Positions 23,402 to 31,723 of a DNA stretch of 34,173 nt are shown piece after piece. Under the pieces are notes generated by a model, which worked only from the letters and a program-made list of their open reading frames with translations, ran no database searches and was not told where the DNA came from. A program made the translations under genes and the position numbers. Within the stretch, counting starts at the first letter, position 1. Every line of letters starts with the position of its first letter. The stretch covers positions 1-34,173 of the forward strand of contig CAZDSH010000015.1 of assembly GCA_964508195.1 (NCBI GenBank), read 5' to 3'. The stretch is from JAAYEV01 sp964508195 (lineage in GTDB: Bacteria; Bacillota; Clostridia; Ch29).

Positions 23402-24793
23402 ATGAAACTATGGTCCGGTAGGTTTTCTAAAGATACGAGTAAGGAAATGGATGATTTTAATTCATCCATTTCCTTTGATTCCCGCCTTTATAAGCAGGAT
23501 ATAGCCGGCAGTATCGCCCATGCGAAGGCCCTTTTAAAGTGCGGGATAATAACCGATGAGGAAAACCAAAGCATCAAGGAGGGTTTACTGTCCATACTAA
23601 GGGACATAGAAAAAGGTGATTTTGAATTCCATACTGAACATGAGGATATACATATGAGCATAGAAAAGGCATTAACCGACAGGATAGGCGAAACGGGTAA
23701 AAAACTTCATACAGCCAGGAGTAGGAATGATCAGGTAGCCCTTGATATAAAGCTCTATCTCAAGGAGGAGATATCAAAGGTTGAAAGGCATCTGATTTCT
23801 TTTATGGGTACCTTAGTCAACATTGCAGAAGAAAATCTATATACCATACTCCCGGGTTATACACACCTTCAGCCCGCACAGCCCATAACCCTCGCCCATC
23901 ACCTTATGGCCTATTATGAAATGTTTAAACGGGACTTCGATAGGCTCCGGGATTGTTATAAAAGAAGCGATACGAATCCCTTAGGAAGCGGTGCCCTTGC
24001 CTCAACTACATATAATATTGATCGAAACGTTACTACTAAATCCTTAGGCTTCCGGGATTATACTGCAAATAGCCTGGATGGTATAAGCGATAGAGATCAC
24101 GTTATCGAATTCATTTTTGTTTCATCAATGATTATTATGCACCTGAGCCGCCTCTGTGAGGAACTTATATTATGGTCTACTGCGGAATTTAGTTTTATTG
24201 AAATAGATGATGCCTATAGCACCGGTAGCAGTATAATGCCCCAAAAGAAAAACCCCGATGTAGCGGAGCTCATTCGGGGTAAAACCGGTAGGATATATGG
24301 AAACCTAATGGCCCTATTAACGGTTATGAAAGGCTTGCCCTTAGCCTATAATAAAGACATGCAAGAGGATAAGGAACCCCTTTTTGATACCATTGATACT
24401 ATTAAGTCATGCCTTTCCATTATATCGCCAATGTTGGCAACCTTAAAGATCAATAAAGAAAAAATGCGTAAGTCCGCTGATATAGGCTTCATTAATGCCA
24501 CCGATGTCGCTGATTACTTAACTAAAAAGGGAACACCCTTCAGAACTGCTCATCGTATAGTAGGTGAGCTTGTATTATCATGTTCCCAGAGGGGTATCTC
24601 CCTGCAGGACCTTACATTGGATGACTTTAGAAGGATCTCTGATGCATTCGGGCAGGATATAATAGATGTAATAAATCCAAATAACTGTGTAATGTCGCGA
24701 AATATACCCGGCGGCCCGGCACCACAACAGGTGAAAGATCATATAGACGCCGCAAGATCCTTTATCAACAGCCTAGATGCGCCTCCTTATTAG
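23402..24793 (+). CDS. argH: Argininosuccinate lyase
   Basis: ArgH splits argininosuccinate into arginine and fumarate. The 463 residues carry the superfamily signature GSSIMPQKKNPDVAELIRGK, with the catalytic serine loop, and TARSRNDQVALD. It is co-transcribed with argG. The 3' end overlaps the convergent UPF0597 gene by 29 bp and no terminator is visible between them. Confidence 0.97.
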   Translation: MKLWSGRFSKDTSKEMDDFNSSISFDSRLYKQDIAGSIAHAKALLKCGIITDEENQSIKEGLLSILRDIEKGDFEFHTEHEDIHMSIEKALTDRIGETGKKLHTARSRNDQVALDIKLYLKEEISKVERHLISFMGTLVNIAEENLYTILPGYTHLQPAQPITLAHHLMAYYEMFKRDFDRLRDCYKRSDTNPLGSGALASTTYNIDRNVTTKSLGFRDYTANSLDGISDRDHVIEFIFVSSMIIMHLSRLCEELILWSTAEFSFIEIDDAYSTGSSIMPQKKNPDVAELIRGKTGRIYGNLMALLTVMKGLPLAYNKDMQEDKEPLFDTIDTIKSCLSIISPMLATLKINKEKMRKSADIGFINATDVADYLTKKGTPFRTAHRIVGELVLSCSQRGISLQDLTLDDFRRISDAFGQDIIDVINPNNCVMSRNIPGGPAPQQVKDHIDAARSFINSLDAPPY

Positions 24794-26081
24794 TCGTAGG
24801 GTTGTCCGCCATTACTTCAAGTATAACGCGATCGGTTTCCAACATCCCGGGATCGCTAACCCTGCCAAGGTTTTGTATAGTCTTTTCTGTACTATAATCA
24901 ATGATACCATTATCGTTGGGAACAACGATTCCCTCCATAGCTAATGCCGCTGCCTGCAACGCCGCGAAAGCTGCCGTCGAGAGCTTTAATGCACAGCCTA
25001 CCTTACCGCCGTCGCAAATCATGCCGGTAAGATTTGCGACTATGTTCTTTATGGCGCCCTTGATCTGGCTATTATCCGCCCCATACAAAAAAGCTATTCC
25101 GGAGCTTGCTCCCATCGCCGCCGCCACTGCACAGCCGCACAACGCTGAAAGCTTTCCGGTATAGCTTTTTATGTATACGGTAACGATATGGCTCAATGCC
25201 AGCGCCCTTGCCAGCTTTTCATCAGTGACGCCCAATCTCTCCGCCACCGCTACTACCGGTAGGATTGCGGTAATACCGTGGTTACCGCTTCCTGCGCTAC
25301 TCATGACAGCCATTTTCACGCCGGCCATCCTTACATCCGCCCCGGCCGCTGTCAGAGCCACAGCATAATTGTTAAGATCATCGCTTATGATACCCTTTTT
25401 CATCGAATTATAAGTGCTATACCCCACGCCCATGCCTATTTTTTCGTTCAATCCCTTTGTCGCTACTGCAAGATTCATATCCCTGCCTTCCAGCATAAAA
25501 TTGATCGATTCCAGGGGTATACCCCTTATTACATCTATAAGCTGTGTTATTTTCATACCCTGAAGCCACGCCCTTAACCCGTCATTATCCCCTTTGCCAT
25601 CCCCGTCATTTTTAAATAGGGTTTTTCCGTTAGCCTCAATTAGCACAATAGTCGTATGGCCGCCTTCTATAACACAACGCCCGTTTCCCGTATTGCTTTT
25701 TACGCTACAATCCACGTATACTCCGGGCCTTTTTAATACCTCCACCTCTACTATATCACCCTCAACAAGTTCAATAGCCCTTATTGCATCCCTTTCATCT
25801 ACATCTTCCAATACCTCTAGCCCCTTATCCGCTCTGCCCGCAACAGCGCCCAGTGCAGCAGCCACATCTATCCCTACCCTGTCTATACCCGGTATTCCCA
25901 CTGCCACGCCGTTTTTGTATATATTGCTGCTTACCTTAACATGAATCTTATTTAGCTCTCCTCCTACCGCTTTTCGTGCATTGGCCACCGCTAGAGCTAC
26001 TGCTACCGGCTCAGTACATCCAAGGGCGGGAACAACTTCATTGCGCAATATAGTTACGATGTTGTTCTCTTGTTCACCCAT
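24765..26081 (-). CDS. L-cysteine desulfidase / UPF0597 (L-serine dehydratase alpha-like) family protein
   Basis: The family contains an iron-sulfur core related to the alpha chain of L-serine dehydratase; characterised members break L-cysteine into pyruvate, sulfide and ammonia. The 438 residues open with VVPALGCTEPVAVALA, whose cysteine (about Cys22) and three later ones (SALCGCAVAAAMGASSG, MICDGGKVGCALK) are the expected cluster ligands. It could act on cysteine or serine; sequence does not decide. It lies about 110 bp downstream of the SSB gene, separated from it by a terminator. The 3' end overlaps argH. Confidence 0.88.
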   Translation of the reverse strand: MGEQENNIVTILRNEVVPALGCTEPVAVALAVANARKAVGGELNKIHVKVSSNIYKNGVAVGIPGIDRVGIDVAAALGAVAGRADKGLEVLEDVDERDAIRAIELVEGDIVEVEVLKRPGVYVDCSVKSNTGNGRCVIEGGHTTIVLIEANGKTLFKNDGDGKGDNDGLRAWLQGMKITQLIDVIRGIPLESINFMLEGRDMNLAVATKGLNEKIGMGVGYSTYNSMKKGIISDDLNNYAVALTAAGADVRMAGVKMAVMSSAGSGNHGITAILPVVAVAERLGVTDEKLARALALSHIVTVYIKSYTGKLSALCGCAVAAAMGASSGIAFLYGADNSQIKGAIKNIVANLTGMICDGGKVGCALKLSTAAFAALQAAALAMEGIVVPNDNGIIDYSTEKTIQNLGRVSDPGMLETDRVILEVMADNPTTNKEAHLGC

Positions 26082-26143
26082 GATTTACCACCCCCATGAT
26101 AATCTTTTACTTGTATCTTATCATAAATTATCATTTTATAGAA

Positions 26144-26164
26144 TAAAAAAACCCCATTATGGGG
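26144..26164 (-). terminator. Intrinsic terminator of the SSB gene
   Basis: On the minus strand CCCC (26161-26164), five bases, GGGG (26152-26155) and then seven T and A/T bases. The stem is short but the T-run is strong; it lies 30 bases after the SSB stop. Confidence 0.7.
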
Positions 26165-26194
26165 AGGGATAGGGGGCCTGTATCCTTCAGACCA

Positions 26195-26869
26195 TCATCC
26201 TGGGCCCCCGGTAAGGGCCCTTTTATTGTCCGTTCTATTGTTTTCATTGACTTTTTCCAATTTTGATATGGATACCTCATAGGCAACTTTATTTAAAATC
26301 TCACCGCTGTTTAGTTTTTTTTGATACGTCCGGCTTTGTATCCTACCCCATAGGTTTATCCTATCCCCTATTTCAAATTTTTCGGAAAACCGTGCATTTC
26401 TACCCCAAGCTATACAAGGTATATAATCCGACTTTCCGTAGGCCCGGTTAACTGCAACTAAAATATCGGCTATTTCCCTGCCGAAGGGGGTAGTACGATA
26501 AAGGGGGTTTTTGCATATATACCCATCAAGGGTTATTTGGTTGGGATTCTTAGCCACCCCCGTTTCTTCTGACAACGACAGATCCCTGGCGAATATAGTA
26601 AGGATAAGCCTGTTGCTACCGTCTATATACTTATTATAGGATCTAAGTTGGCCGCGAAGTGCCAGGGGAACCTTACAATTTTCAATGTCAATACCATATA
26701 TGAGCCTCTCCGAAACCGTTACAGGCAATATATCTGAATAATCGCTTAGCCTTGGTACTATTATTTTAAAATTATAAAACCCTTCGCCGTATACTTTGTG
26801 GCTGAATTCGAACCCATCATAGTACCTGCCTAATACCGAAACAATATTGGTATTAATCGTCCTTTGCAT
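26195..26869 (-). CDS. Single-stranded DNA-binding protein with two OB folds, clostridial type
   Basis: This protein of about 224 residues resembles a clostridial SSB-like family with a partly degenerate first OB fold (INTNIVSVLGRYYDGFEFSHKVYGEGFYNFKI) and a clearer second SSB domain (NQITLDGYICKNPLYRTTPFGREIADILVAVNRAYGKSDYIPCIAWGRNARF, GDRINLWGRIQSRTYQKK). It lacks the acidic C-terminal tail (DDDIPF) through which canonical SSB recruits partners, so it is probably not the main replication SSB. I chose the ATG at 26869 (MQRTINTNIV) because the family starts there; the upstream TTG (26941) has no ribosome binding site. Confidence 0.8.
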   Translation of the reverse strand: MQRTINTNIVSVLGRYYDGFEFSHKVYGEGFYNFKIIVPRLSDYSDILPVTVSERLIYGIDIENCKVPLALRGQLRSYNKYIDGSNRLILTIFARDLSLSEETGVAKNPNQITLDGYICKNPLYRTTPFGREIADILVAVNRAYGKSDYIPCIAWGRNARFSEKFEIGDRINLWGRIQSRTYQKKLNSGEILNKVAYEVSISKLEKVNENNRTDNKRALTGGPG

Positions 26870-27135
26870 TATTGATCCCACACTCCCCATTTTTTTGTTT
26901 TCCCGTATACTTCCCAACCTCAGAATATATCTATTCACCAACGGGGATAATTATGAAGGGTTTTATTGCATTATCGGAGAATGCCTGGCTATAGTCGCCA
27001 TTGCCATATAACATGCAAATAGCCAAAGCATATAGCCATAGGCCCGGCCGCTATCTATTTCCCGAGCAACCAAGGCCTATATAGAACGATCTAGAAACTT
27101 TATTGGTTTTAAGATTTTTACAGGCGGGACCAATT

Positions 27136-28926
27136 CTAATTTATATTCAATTTGTTGCTATTTAATTTACGATACAATGTAGAAAGACTGATACCTAGAT
27201 ACTGTGCAGCCCTTTTTTTGCCCTCGGTATCTGTTCCGAATTCTAATAAAGCCTTTCGTATGAGATCTATCTCCGCATCCTTAATAGCTCGAATTTTGCC
27301 TCTATCTTTTCTTGCTGATGTCGCTGATGATAAAAAATGATCCGGCAAATCATAGATATATATATATGGTTCCGTCGCGATATTAACTGCATACTCAATG
27401 ACGTTACGTAGCTGCCTCACATTACCCGGCCAAGAATAGGACATTAAACGCCCCATCGTATCCGGGGCAATACCTTTTATGTCCCTTTTTAACGTATTAT
27501 TAAACTCCTTAATAAAATAATCGACGTACACTGCGATATCCTCAAGTCGATCACGGAGGGGCGGCATTTCTAATGGAATTATATTCAGACGATAATAAAG
27601 GTCTTTTCTAAAATCACCTCGCTTGACCAATTCCTTTAGATCCTTATTTGTAGCTGCAATAACCCTTGCGTCCACTTTATATGGAAGGGTTCCTCCGAGC
27701 CTATCCACCTCTTGTTCTTCTAATACCCTGAGTATTTTTGCTTGTTGGGCTAAGGGCATATCTCCGATCTCGTCTAGGAATATTGTTCCGTTACTTGCCA
27801 ATTCAAATTTCCCGGGTTTGCCACCTTTTCGCGCTCCTGTAAAAGCCCCTTCTTCATAACCGAACAATTCACTTTCCAACATGCCCGGGGGGATAGCGCT
27901 ACAGTTAAGGCTTATAAAAGGCCCGTCTTTTCTATCGCTGGCACCATGTACCGCCCTAGCAAGCAATTCTTTACCGGTCCCGCTTTCGCCATTAATTAAA
28001 ACTGTCGAATGGCCCTTAGCTACCCGTCTAGCCTTTTCCTTAACAGAAACAATAGCATTGCTTATACCTAGAATATTTTCGAAGGAAACGCCTATATTCG
28101 AGTTTACCTCATCCCTGGATTGATACCTATCCCGTAAAGTTACTATAAGACCGGGGCAATGTTTATTTTCGTTTTGCATAAAAATAGTTGATGTTCCTGG
28201 ATATTTTATAGATGGATCAAAATTAGAAGTGAAAATCCTCTTATTGAAATAATTGCTATCATATAAAAGGCTGTCGCCTTCCTTAAAGAGGGTATTAAGC
28301 GTCTGCCCTACTAAATCCTGGGGTCTCATATTCAATAAAACAGATGCCGCGGGATTGCTGTATATAACTTTCCCCCGTTGATTGAAATACAAAATCCCTT
28401 CCTGCACCGATGCATTTATAGTATCTAGTTGTCTTTCCAAATTTTTAACTTGCTTATTTATATCTATACCACATAACAAATTGGAGATTAGATTGGAAAC
28501 CTTGCTCAGAATATATAGTAGATCATTTTCATTGGATACCAAATTATTGAACTGCATCTTTGTGGTAGCCACTACCGCGACACTACCTAATATGTTATTG
28601 CCGGTAATTGGGTAAGATATGCTACCAAATTCGGTACACGTTTCCCGATTGGCGCAATTTCTACAGATTGGATTGTCCCTTGGGTTTCGGATAACAATAG
28701 GATCCCCTTTTTTTATTATTAAATAGCTGGCACTGTTTTCCCCATACACTTCATCCTTTTTAAACAGATAGGGCCCCGTTCCTGCACAAAGGCGTAGAGA
28801 TGAATCTATGATTGCTACGTCAACGCCGAGGGCTAACGACAAAATATAGATAATTCGTTGTAAAAATAAGTCGTTCCGCTTCAGACATTCATCCATAGAG
28901 GTTCCGTTAATAATAGATCTGTCCAT
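27136..28926 (-). CDS. Sigma54-dependent transcriptional activator (PAS - AAA+ - Fis HTH)
   Basis: The 596 residues show an N-terminal sensory region (about 1-160) with a CRNCANRETC motif (Cys88, Cys91, Cys97), a PAS domain (about 165-265), the sigma54-activating AAA+ domain with Walker A GESGTGKE (313-320), the sigma54-contacting GAFTGA loop (360-365) and Walker B TIFLDEIGD (381-389), and a C-terminal Fis-type helix-turn-helix (RAAQYLGISLSTLYRKLNSNKL). No receiver domain is present, so it senses a ligand or redox/metal state directly; the cysteine trio could bind iron, heme or zinc. It lies downstream of ilvE in the same direction, so its targets may be the ilvE/panB/synthase genes, but no canonical -24/-12 promoter was found there. 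Confidence 0.93.
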   Translation of the reverse strand: MDRSIINGTSMDECLKRNDLFLQRIIYILSLALGVDVAIIDSSLRLCAGTGPYLFKKDEVYGENSASYLIIKKGDPIVIRNPRDNPICRNCANRETCTEFGSISYPITGNNILGSVAVVATTKMQFNNLVSNENDLLYILSKVSNLISNLLCGIDINKQVKNLERQLDTINASVQEGILYFNQRGKVIYSNPAASVLLNMRPQDLVGQTLNTLFKEGDSLLYDSNYFNKRIFTSNFDPSIKYPGTSTIFMQNENKHCPGLIVTLRDRYQSRDEVNSNIGVSFENILGISNAIVSVKEKARRVAKGHSTVLINGESGTGKELLARAVHGASDRKDGPFISLNCSAIPPGMLESELFGYEEGAFTGARKGGKPGKFELASNGTIFLDEIGDMPLAQQAKILRVLEEQEVDRLGGTLPYKVDARVIAATNKDLKELVKRGDFRKDLYYRLNIIPLEMPPLRDRLEDIAVYVDYFIKEFNNTLKRDIKGIAPDTMGRLMSYSWPGNVRQLRNVIEYAVNIATEPYIYIYDLPDHFLSSATSARKDRGKIRAIKDAEIDLIRKALLEFGTDTEGKKRAAQYLGISLSTLYRKLNSNKLNIN

Positions 28927-29037
28927 TAATAACCCCCTCGATTTTCATATTTTTTTATAACCGGTGTTGATTATGGGAAAGATAGCCAGCCAACTTGCCA
29001 TATTAATAACATTTTTAAATGCACTTTTGCGATCATC

Positions 29038-29083
29038 CTATTTTATTATCACTTTACTACTCTATTCTATTATCACTTTACTA
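29038..29083. repeat. Tandem 22-bp direct repeats upstream of the sigma54 activator gene
   Basis: Two 22-bp copies, 29038-29059 and 29062-29083, differ at one base and begin 24 bp apart; each contains TTATCACTTTACTA. They lie about 110-155 bp upstream of the activator's start codon, a usual distance for an enhancer-type activator site. Their function is not known. Confidence 0.8.
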
Positions 29084-29236
29084 TAAAAAAGATTTATTTG
29101 CAACAATCTAAGATTAAGCGTATTAATGTTTATCGTTTAATTGACTAGGGGTTTCCCTAACTCCAACCCCTTGTATGCCTGTATTATTATGTAGGATATG
29201 TAAGCGGCTTCGCGGAACAATTAATCTTATAGGGCC

Positions 29237-29282
29237 TCTCGCCGCCTTCCTCCCCCTGAACACGGAGATCTTAGCGGCGAGA
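29237..29282 (-). other. 9-bp inverted repeat after ilvE
   Basis: TCTCGCCGC (29237-29245) and GCGGCGAGA (29274-29282) pair perfectly around a 28-base loop, 22 bases after the ilvE stop. No U-run follows on the minus strand, so it is a weak candidate for 3'-end formation or mRNA stability. Confidence 0.5.
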
Positions 29283-29304
29283 AGTTTTGAAATATGTTGC
29301 TATA

Positions 29305-30330
29305 TTATTTCACTTCTAGAATCCAACCTTCCGGCGCTTCAATATCTCCAAATTGTATGCCGCAAAGGGTATCGTATAATTTCTTTGTCACGGGACCTAC
29401 CTCTGTTTCGCTATAGAATACATGAAGTTTCCCTTTATGCTCAATCCCACCTATGGGAGTTATCACGGCAGCGGTACCACAGGCTCCGGCCTCTGCAAAT
29501 TCATCTAGCTTATTAATGTATACATCCCTTTCCTCTACTTTCATATCCAAATAATCCCTCGCTACTTGTATCAGTGAATACTTTGTGATACTGGGAAGTA
29601 TGGATGGGGATTCCGGGGTGACGAAGACATTGTCTTTGGTAACGCCGAAGAAGTTTGCCGAGCCTACTTCTTCTATTTTAGTGTGGGTAGCCGGGTCTAG
29701 GTAAATGCAATCAGCAAATCCCTTCTCCGCTGCCAACGCGTTAGGCAATAGGCTTCCCGCGTAATTCCCGCCGACCTTTGCAGCGCCTGTTCCTTGGGGG
29801 GCTGCCCTATCATAGTCCGATACAATAAAATTGACAGGAGTCATACCGCCTTTGAAATAAGCGCCTACCGGAGTGCAAAATACGCGAAATATATATTCCG
29901 GCGCCGGACCTACACCTATATTATCACCTACACCTATCATCATTGGCCTTAGATATAAAGTAGCGCCGGTACCATAAGGGGGAACGTATTCTTTGTTCGC
30001 CTTTACGGTTTGGATGCAGGCATCAACGAACTTGTCCGCCGGCACCTCGGGCATGAGTATACGCTTGCAAGTCCGTTGCATACGTCTCGCGTTCTCATCG
30101 GGCCTGAACAGCTGTATTTTATCTCCTTTAGTACGATAGGCCTTCATCCCTTCGAAACACTGTTGACCATAATGGAGTGCCGTGGAGCCCTCACTTATAC
30201 ATACTTTATTATCCTCTATAAGTTTGCCCTTATCCCATTTTCCGTCCTTCCATATTGATTCATAACGAAACTTTGTTTTCACATATTTAAAACCAAGGGT
30301 GTTCCAGTCAATATTTATCTCTTTACCCAT
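29305..30330 (-). CDS. ilvE: Branched-chain amino acid aminotransferase
   Basis: This PLP class IV aminotransferase converts the keto acids of valine, leucine and isoleucine to amino acids, or the reverse. The 341 residues match the eukaryote-like/long BCAT type: ALHYGQQCFEGMKAYR, LYLRPMMIG, and the PLP lysine in GAAKVGGNYAGSLLPNALA. I chose the ATG at 30330 (MGKEINIDW) with AGGAGGAAGG upstream; the upstream ATG at 30378 lacks a ribosome binding site. It is 105 bp after panB on the same strand. It could serve valine/isoleucine synthesis with IlvBNCD, or act in the local panB-linked cluster. Confidence 0.95.
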   Translation of the reverse strand: MGKEINIDWNTLGFKYVKTKFRYESIWKDGKWDKGKLIEDNKVCISEGSTALHYGQQCFEGMKAYRTKGDKIQLFRPDENARRMQRTCKRILMPEVPADKFVDACIQTVKANKEYVPPYGTGATLYLRPMMIGVGDNIGVGPAPEYIFRVFCTPVGAYFKGGMTPVNFIVSDYDRAAPQGTGAAKVGGNYAGSLLPNALAAEKGFADCIYLDPATHTKIEEVGSANFFGVTKDNVFVTPESPSILPSITKYSLIQVARDYLDMKVEERDVYINKLDEFAEAGACGTAAVITPIGGIEHKGKLHVFYSETEVGPVTKKLYDTLCGIQFGDIEAPEGWILEVK

Positions 30331-30435
30331 TTTCCTTCCTCCTAATGTCATATATTTAAATATATAGTTATAACCCATAGATTTGGTTTGGAAATTTGTT
30401 ATGATCCGGTTAGATCTTTAATGTTTTTTATTGGA

Positions 30436-31287
30436 CTATTTAAATTCTTCGAGCAGTTTTTCAAAATCCTTTGCATCCCCTACTATCTTATATTGATGTT
30501 CCGGACCCGGAAACACGCCTTCCCTAACTTCCTTAACATATTGGGTGATGCCTTTTATTGTAACGGCTGAAATATCGGCATACTTTTTCGTAAACTTTGG
30601 GGTAAAAGCATCAAACATTCCTAGGGCATCCCCATTAACCAGTGCCTGACCATCAATATCAGCCCCGGCGCCGATACCGTGCACAGGGGCCGGGATTATT
30701 TTACTGATTAAAGCCCCCACTTCTTCCGGAATACCTTCAACAAATATCGCCCGGGCACCAGCTTCGTACAGCGCAACAGCATCTTTGATTATAGCGCGGG
30801 CGCTGTCAATGTCTCGTCCCTGGGCTTTAAACCCACCCATAGCAGCCGAGCTTTGCGGCGTTAACCCTACATGGCCCCAAACAACTATACCCGCATCGGC
30901 GATGGCCCTAACTTTGTCTGCAACCCTGACTCCGCCCTCTAATTTTATGGCATCCATTCCGGCTTCTTTGATAAAACGAACCGCATTATTCACTGCATCT
31001 TCTACACTTTTGTGATACGAACCAAAGGGCATATCTCCGATAACGTAAGTGTTCGGTGCACCCCGCCTTACAGCTTTACAACGGTCTATACATTGGTCCA
31101 TAGTTACGGGAACCGTTCCATCATAACCATAGACGATCATACCCATTGAATCGCCAACTAGGATTATATCTACCCCGGCTCTCTCTGAATACGATGCAAA
31201 GGGAAAATCATACGCCGTTATCCATACTGCTTTTTCCCCCTTCTCCTTCATTTTATAGAAATCCAATATAGTCTTTTTCTTCGCCAT
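30436..31287 (-). CDS. panB: 3-methyl-2-oxobutanoate hydroxymethyltransferase (ketopantoate synthase)
   Basis: PanB transfers a hydroxymethyl group from methylene-tetrahydrofolate to 2-ketoisovalerate, the first step to pantothenate and CoA. The sequence shows ITAYDFPFASYSERAGVDIILVGDSMGMIVYGYDGTVPVTMDQ, with magnesium-binding Asp residues, then HVGLTPQSSAAMGGFKAQG and FVEGIPEEV. At 283 residues the length is normal. I chose the ATG at 31287 (MAKKKTILDF) because AGGGGG lies six bases upstream; the ATG at 31293 abuts that site. panC and panD are not present here. A 207-base leader with an apparent switch (31380-31487) lies upstream. Confidence 0.93.
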   Translation of the reverse strand: MAKKKTILDFYKMKEKGEKAVWITAYDFPFASYSERAGVDIILVGDSMGMIVYGYDGTVPVTMDQCIDRCKAVRRGAPNTYVIGDMPFGSYHKSVEDAVNNAVRFIKEAGMDAIKLEGGVRVADKVRAIADAGIVVWGHVGLTPQSSAAMGGFKAQGRDIDSARAIIKDAVALYEAGARAIFVEGIPEEVGALISKIIPAPVHGIGAGADIDGQALVNGDALGMFDAFTPKFTKKYADISAVTIKGITQYVKEVREGVFPGPEHQYKIVGDAKDFEKLLEEFK

Positions 31288-31379
31288 GCCCATCCCCCTT
31301 ATCCGATATATATCTTTATCCTTAATTATTTATAATTTTATTAACCCGGTCTGAGCTCAAAATCCCATCATTTCCTGAA

Positions 31380-31432
31380 ATAAAAATAATAGTGTCACTT
31401 AGGCATGTTTTGCAGGCTGCCCAGTAGTGACA
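31380..31432 (-). terminator. Intrinsic terminator alternative within the panB leader
   Basis: The terminator hairpin of the switch described above. Its stem runs from 31432 to 31393 with a 12-base loop, followed by a U-rich tail ending near 31380. It would stop transcription after the tautomerase gene and before panB. Confidence 0.6.
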
Positions 31433-31487
31433 TATCTCCCTGGCTGGACAGCCATGCAATTGTAGCCTTTTCCCGTGGATGCAAAAC
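31380..31487 (-). promoter_or_regulatory. Putative attenuator or riboswitch in the panB leader
   Basis: On the minus strand two structures compete. Form A: GTTTTGCA (31480-31487) with TGCAAAAC (31407-31414), enclosing GGCTGTCCAG (31444-31453) with CTGGGCAGCC (31415-31424), perfect if one G-U pair is allowed; the two 3' strands are adjacent. Form B: TGTCACT with AGTGACA plus TGGGCA (31418-31423) with TGCCTA (31400-31405), a 13-bp stem with a two-base bulge, followed by the T-rich tail ACTATTATTTTTATTT. The forms share 31418-31424 and cannot coexist. The folding is by eye; the signal sensed is unknown. Confidence 0.55.
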
Positions 31488-31494
31488 CTATTCA

Positions 31495-31674
31495 TTAACC
31501 CCTTGGTTTACCATCAACCCCTACATTAGTAACCGGAAAATCGTTAATCAAAATTATAATACGGGATTTATCCACGCCGGTTACTTCGTTGATTTTTTTA
31601 GTTATAGATTCTATCAGTATTTTCTTTTGCTCAGCAGTCCGCCCTTCCGTCCAGTCTATTCTTACAACGGGCAT
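31495..31674 (-). CDS. 4-oxalocrotonate tautomerase family protein, 59 residues
   Basis: A small enzyme of the 4-OT family uses its N-terminal proline as a general base to move keto-enol double bonds. The sequence begins MPVVRIDWTEGRTAEQKKIL, giving Pro1 after methionine removal, continues with IESITKKINEVTGVDKSRIIILIND, and ends GVDGKPRG. A positively charged Arg equivalent to the family's Arg39 is at SRIII. The perfect AAGGAGGTG ribosome binding site lies nine bases upstream of the ATG at 31674. It lies 49 bp after the LeuA/NifV-like gene and 207 bp before panB, so it is in a small operon. Substrate unknown. Confidence 0.9.
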   Translation of the reverse strand: MPVVRIDWTEGRTAEQKKILIESITKKINEVTGVDKSRIIILINDFPVTNVGVDGKPRG

Positions 31675-31723
31675 TTATGCGCACCTCCTTCCTGGTGGTG
31701 TTTAATGGTGGATATTCGTACAA

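Larger units (their letters stand above)
28927..29304. other. Intergenic region between ilvE and the sigma54 activator gene
   Basis: It holds no gene. It contains two 22-bp direct repeats (29038-29059 and 29062-29083), a near sigma54-like element (28985-29000) with wrong spacing, an AGGGGTT/AACCCCT hairpin at 29147-29171, and a 9-bp inverted repeat at 29237-29282. Confidence 0.6.

Noticed and set aside
28985..29000. Sigma54 -24/-12 promoter for the activator gene
   Set aside because: The GG and GC elements are separated by 11 bases instead of the strict 10, so it is noted only as a near match.
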